Source of the DNA: Bacteroidota bacterium
GTDB taxonomy: Bacteria; Bacteroidota; Bacteroidia; Flavobacteriales; Flavobacteriaceae
Assembly (NCBI GenBank): GCA_022601215.1
Contig: JAHZIZ010000291.1
Coordinates: 1 to 7,203, forward strand
Reading direction: 5' to 3'
DNA: 7,203 nt
Positions within the stretch are counted from its first letter, which is position 1. Each line of letters begins with the position of its first letter. The notes below the pieces were generated by a model, which was given only the letters and a program-made list of their open reading frames with translations, was not told the origin of the DNA and searched no databases. Made by a program: the position numbers and the translations under genes. Of this stretch, positions 6,788 through 7,203 are shown in pieces.

Positions 6788-6814
6788 ATTAGGTGGTTTA
6801 TGGTTATTAGTTTA
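6785..6814 (-). promoter_or_regulatory. Translation-initiation region of neuB with TTG start
   Basis: On the coding strand the upstream gene ends with TAA (6814-6812). It is followed in the same frame by eight sense codons and then TTG ATT ACG, the first codons of neuB. No ATG or GTG occurs between the stop and the conserved AEIG motif, which begins five codons after the TTG, so TTG is the best initiator. The leader is A/T-rich with no AGGAGG-like sequence, as is common in Bacteroidota. At 24 nt it is the longest gene-free stretch in the window and shows no recognisable promoter. Confidence 0.65.
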
Positions 6815-7203
6815 ATATTCCTTATGTCCTTCTTGGAGTCCAAGATACTTAAAAAAGACAGGTCTAAGATAGCGATTAAGCCATAATTTGTTAACGGTTC
6901 TCTTAACAGAAAGAGGAACGCCAAGGCGTTTAAAAGCAGGTACTGCTGCAAGAATTTCATCAGATCCTTTCACATTCTGAAATATAGTTTCCATCCAAGC
7001 TTCAGGAGTATTCCCAATATGGTAAGCGAACGACTGAGGCGTTGCCAATCTCCACCCACCAGCTTGATCATTTGGGATATCGATATAATCTCTGTCTGCA
7101 CTACTGGCATAGGCCATATTGCTTTGGATATTCGGCGCTTTCACAAACACTTCTCTTCGTAGCGTTGCCACAAAATGTCCACAACCTACTACCGCCTGAG
7201 TAC
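6812..7203 (-). CDS. Probable family-2-type glycosyltransferase, C-terminal part (5' end outside window)
   Basis: The reading frame is open from the window edge to a TAA at 6814-6812, showing 129 C-terminal residues. A GTG at 7171-7169 could pass as a start, but the frame stays open upstream of it with residues reading VVGCGHFVATLRREVF. That is the kind of conserved stretch found inside glycosyltransferase-A-fold (family 2) enzymes just after the catalytic core, so the GTG is very probably an internal valine codon. Further on, an acidic/Gly-Gly-Trp-Arg segment followed by SFAYHIGNTPEAWM resembles the end of a GT2 domain. A basic tail with LSVKRTVNKLWLNRYLRPVF follows. The nucleotide-sugar-binding N-terminus and any DxD motif are not visible, so the donor and acceptor cannot be inferred. 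Its position directly upstream of neuB, in the same frame and orientation, fits a glycan-assembly role. The family call is moderate; the presence of a truncated coding region is firm. Confidence 0.6.
   Translation of the reverse strand, partial: TQAVVGCGHFVATLRREVFVKAPNIQSNMAYASSADRDYIDIPNDQAGGWRLATPQSFAYHIGNTPEAWMETIFQNVKGSDEILAAVPAFKRLGVPLSVKRTVNKLWLNRYLRPVFFKYLGLQEGHKEY

Noticed and set aside
6788..6811. Promoter or terminator in the gap upstream of neuB
   Set aside because: The gap is only 24 nt, has no inverted repeat, and shows no convincing Bacteroidota -33/-7 (TTTG / TAnnTTTG) pair with proper spacing. It reads as an A/T-rich leader inside an operon.
7169..7171. GTG at 7171 as the real start of a 119-residue protein
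   Set aside because: The frame continues open upstream to the window edge and the residues before it (VVGCGHF) join smoothly into a glycosyltransferase-like motif, so this is an internal codon of a longer gene.
1..7203. CRISPR array, tRNA, insertion sequence or defence system
   Set aside because: The whole window is accounted for by glycan-biosynthesis coding sequence. No repeat arrays, terminal inverted repeats, transposase or nuclease motifs were seen.

Overview
The window is the interior of a surface-glycan (capsule, O-antigen or glycoprotein-glycan) biosynthesis locus. All seven genes are on the minus strand, so transcription runs from high to low coordinates. Base composition looks AT-rich. 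No recognisable Shine-Dalgarno sequence precedes the starts I inspected. Two genes appear to start with TTG. Together with the protein style this suggests a Bacteroidota member, possibly a marine Flavobacteriia-type organism. That assignment is inference, because the window holds no taxonomic marker gene.

Layout in transcription order: (1) 7203-6812, the C-terminal part of a probable family-2-type glycosyltransferase cut by the window edge; (2) 6787-5789, neuB-type nonulosonic acid synthase; (3) 5785-4625, neuC-type hydrolysing UDP-GlcNAc 2-epimerase; (4) 4625-3930, neuA-type CMP-nonulosonate cytidylyltransferase; (5) 3927-2512, a GT-B-like glycosyltransferase of unassigned specificity; (6) 2515-1505, an exostosin/GT47-like glycosyltransferase; (7) 1502-363, a GT4-family glycosyltransferase; (8) 376-1, the N-terminal part of a SAM-dependent methyltransferase with a Cys4 zinc-ribbon-like head, cut by the other window edge. 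That is six complete genes and two partial ones.

The junctions are very tight. There is 24 nt before neuB, 2-3 nt at three junctions, and overlaps of 1, 4 and 14 nt at the others. There is no room for an internal terminator or a conventional intergenic promoter, so this looks like one polycistronic operon whose promoter and end lie outside the window.

Together, neuC, neuB and neuA form a complete three-step route from UDP-GlcNAc through ManNAc and a sialic acid to the CMP-activated sugar. The dehydratase and aminotransferase needed for legionaminic or pseudaminic acid are absent here but could lie outside. The flanking glycosyltransferases and methyltransferase would assemble and decorate a glycan containing this acidic sugar. 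No flippase, polymerase, tRNA, rRNA, mobile element, CRISPR array or obvious repeat was seen.
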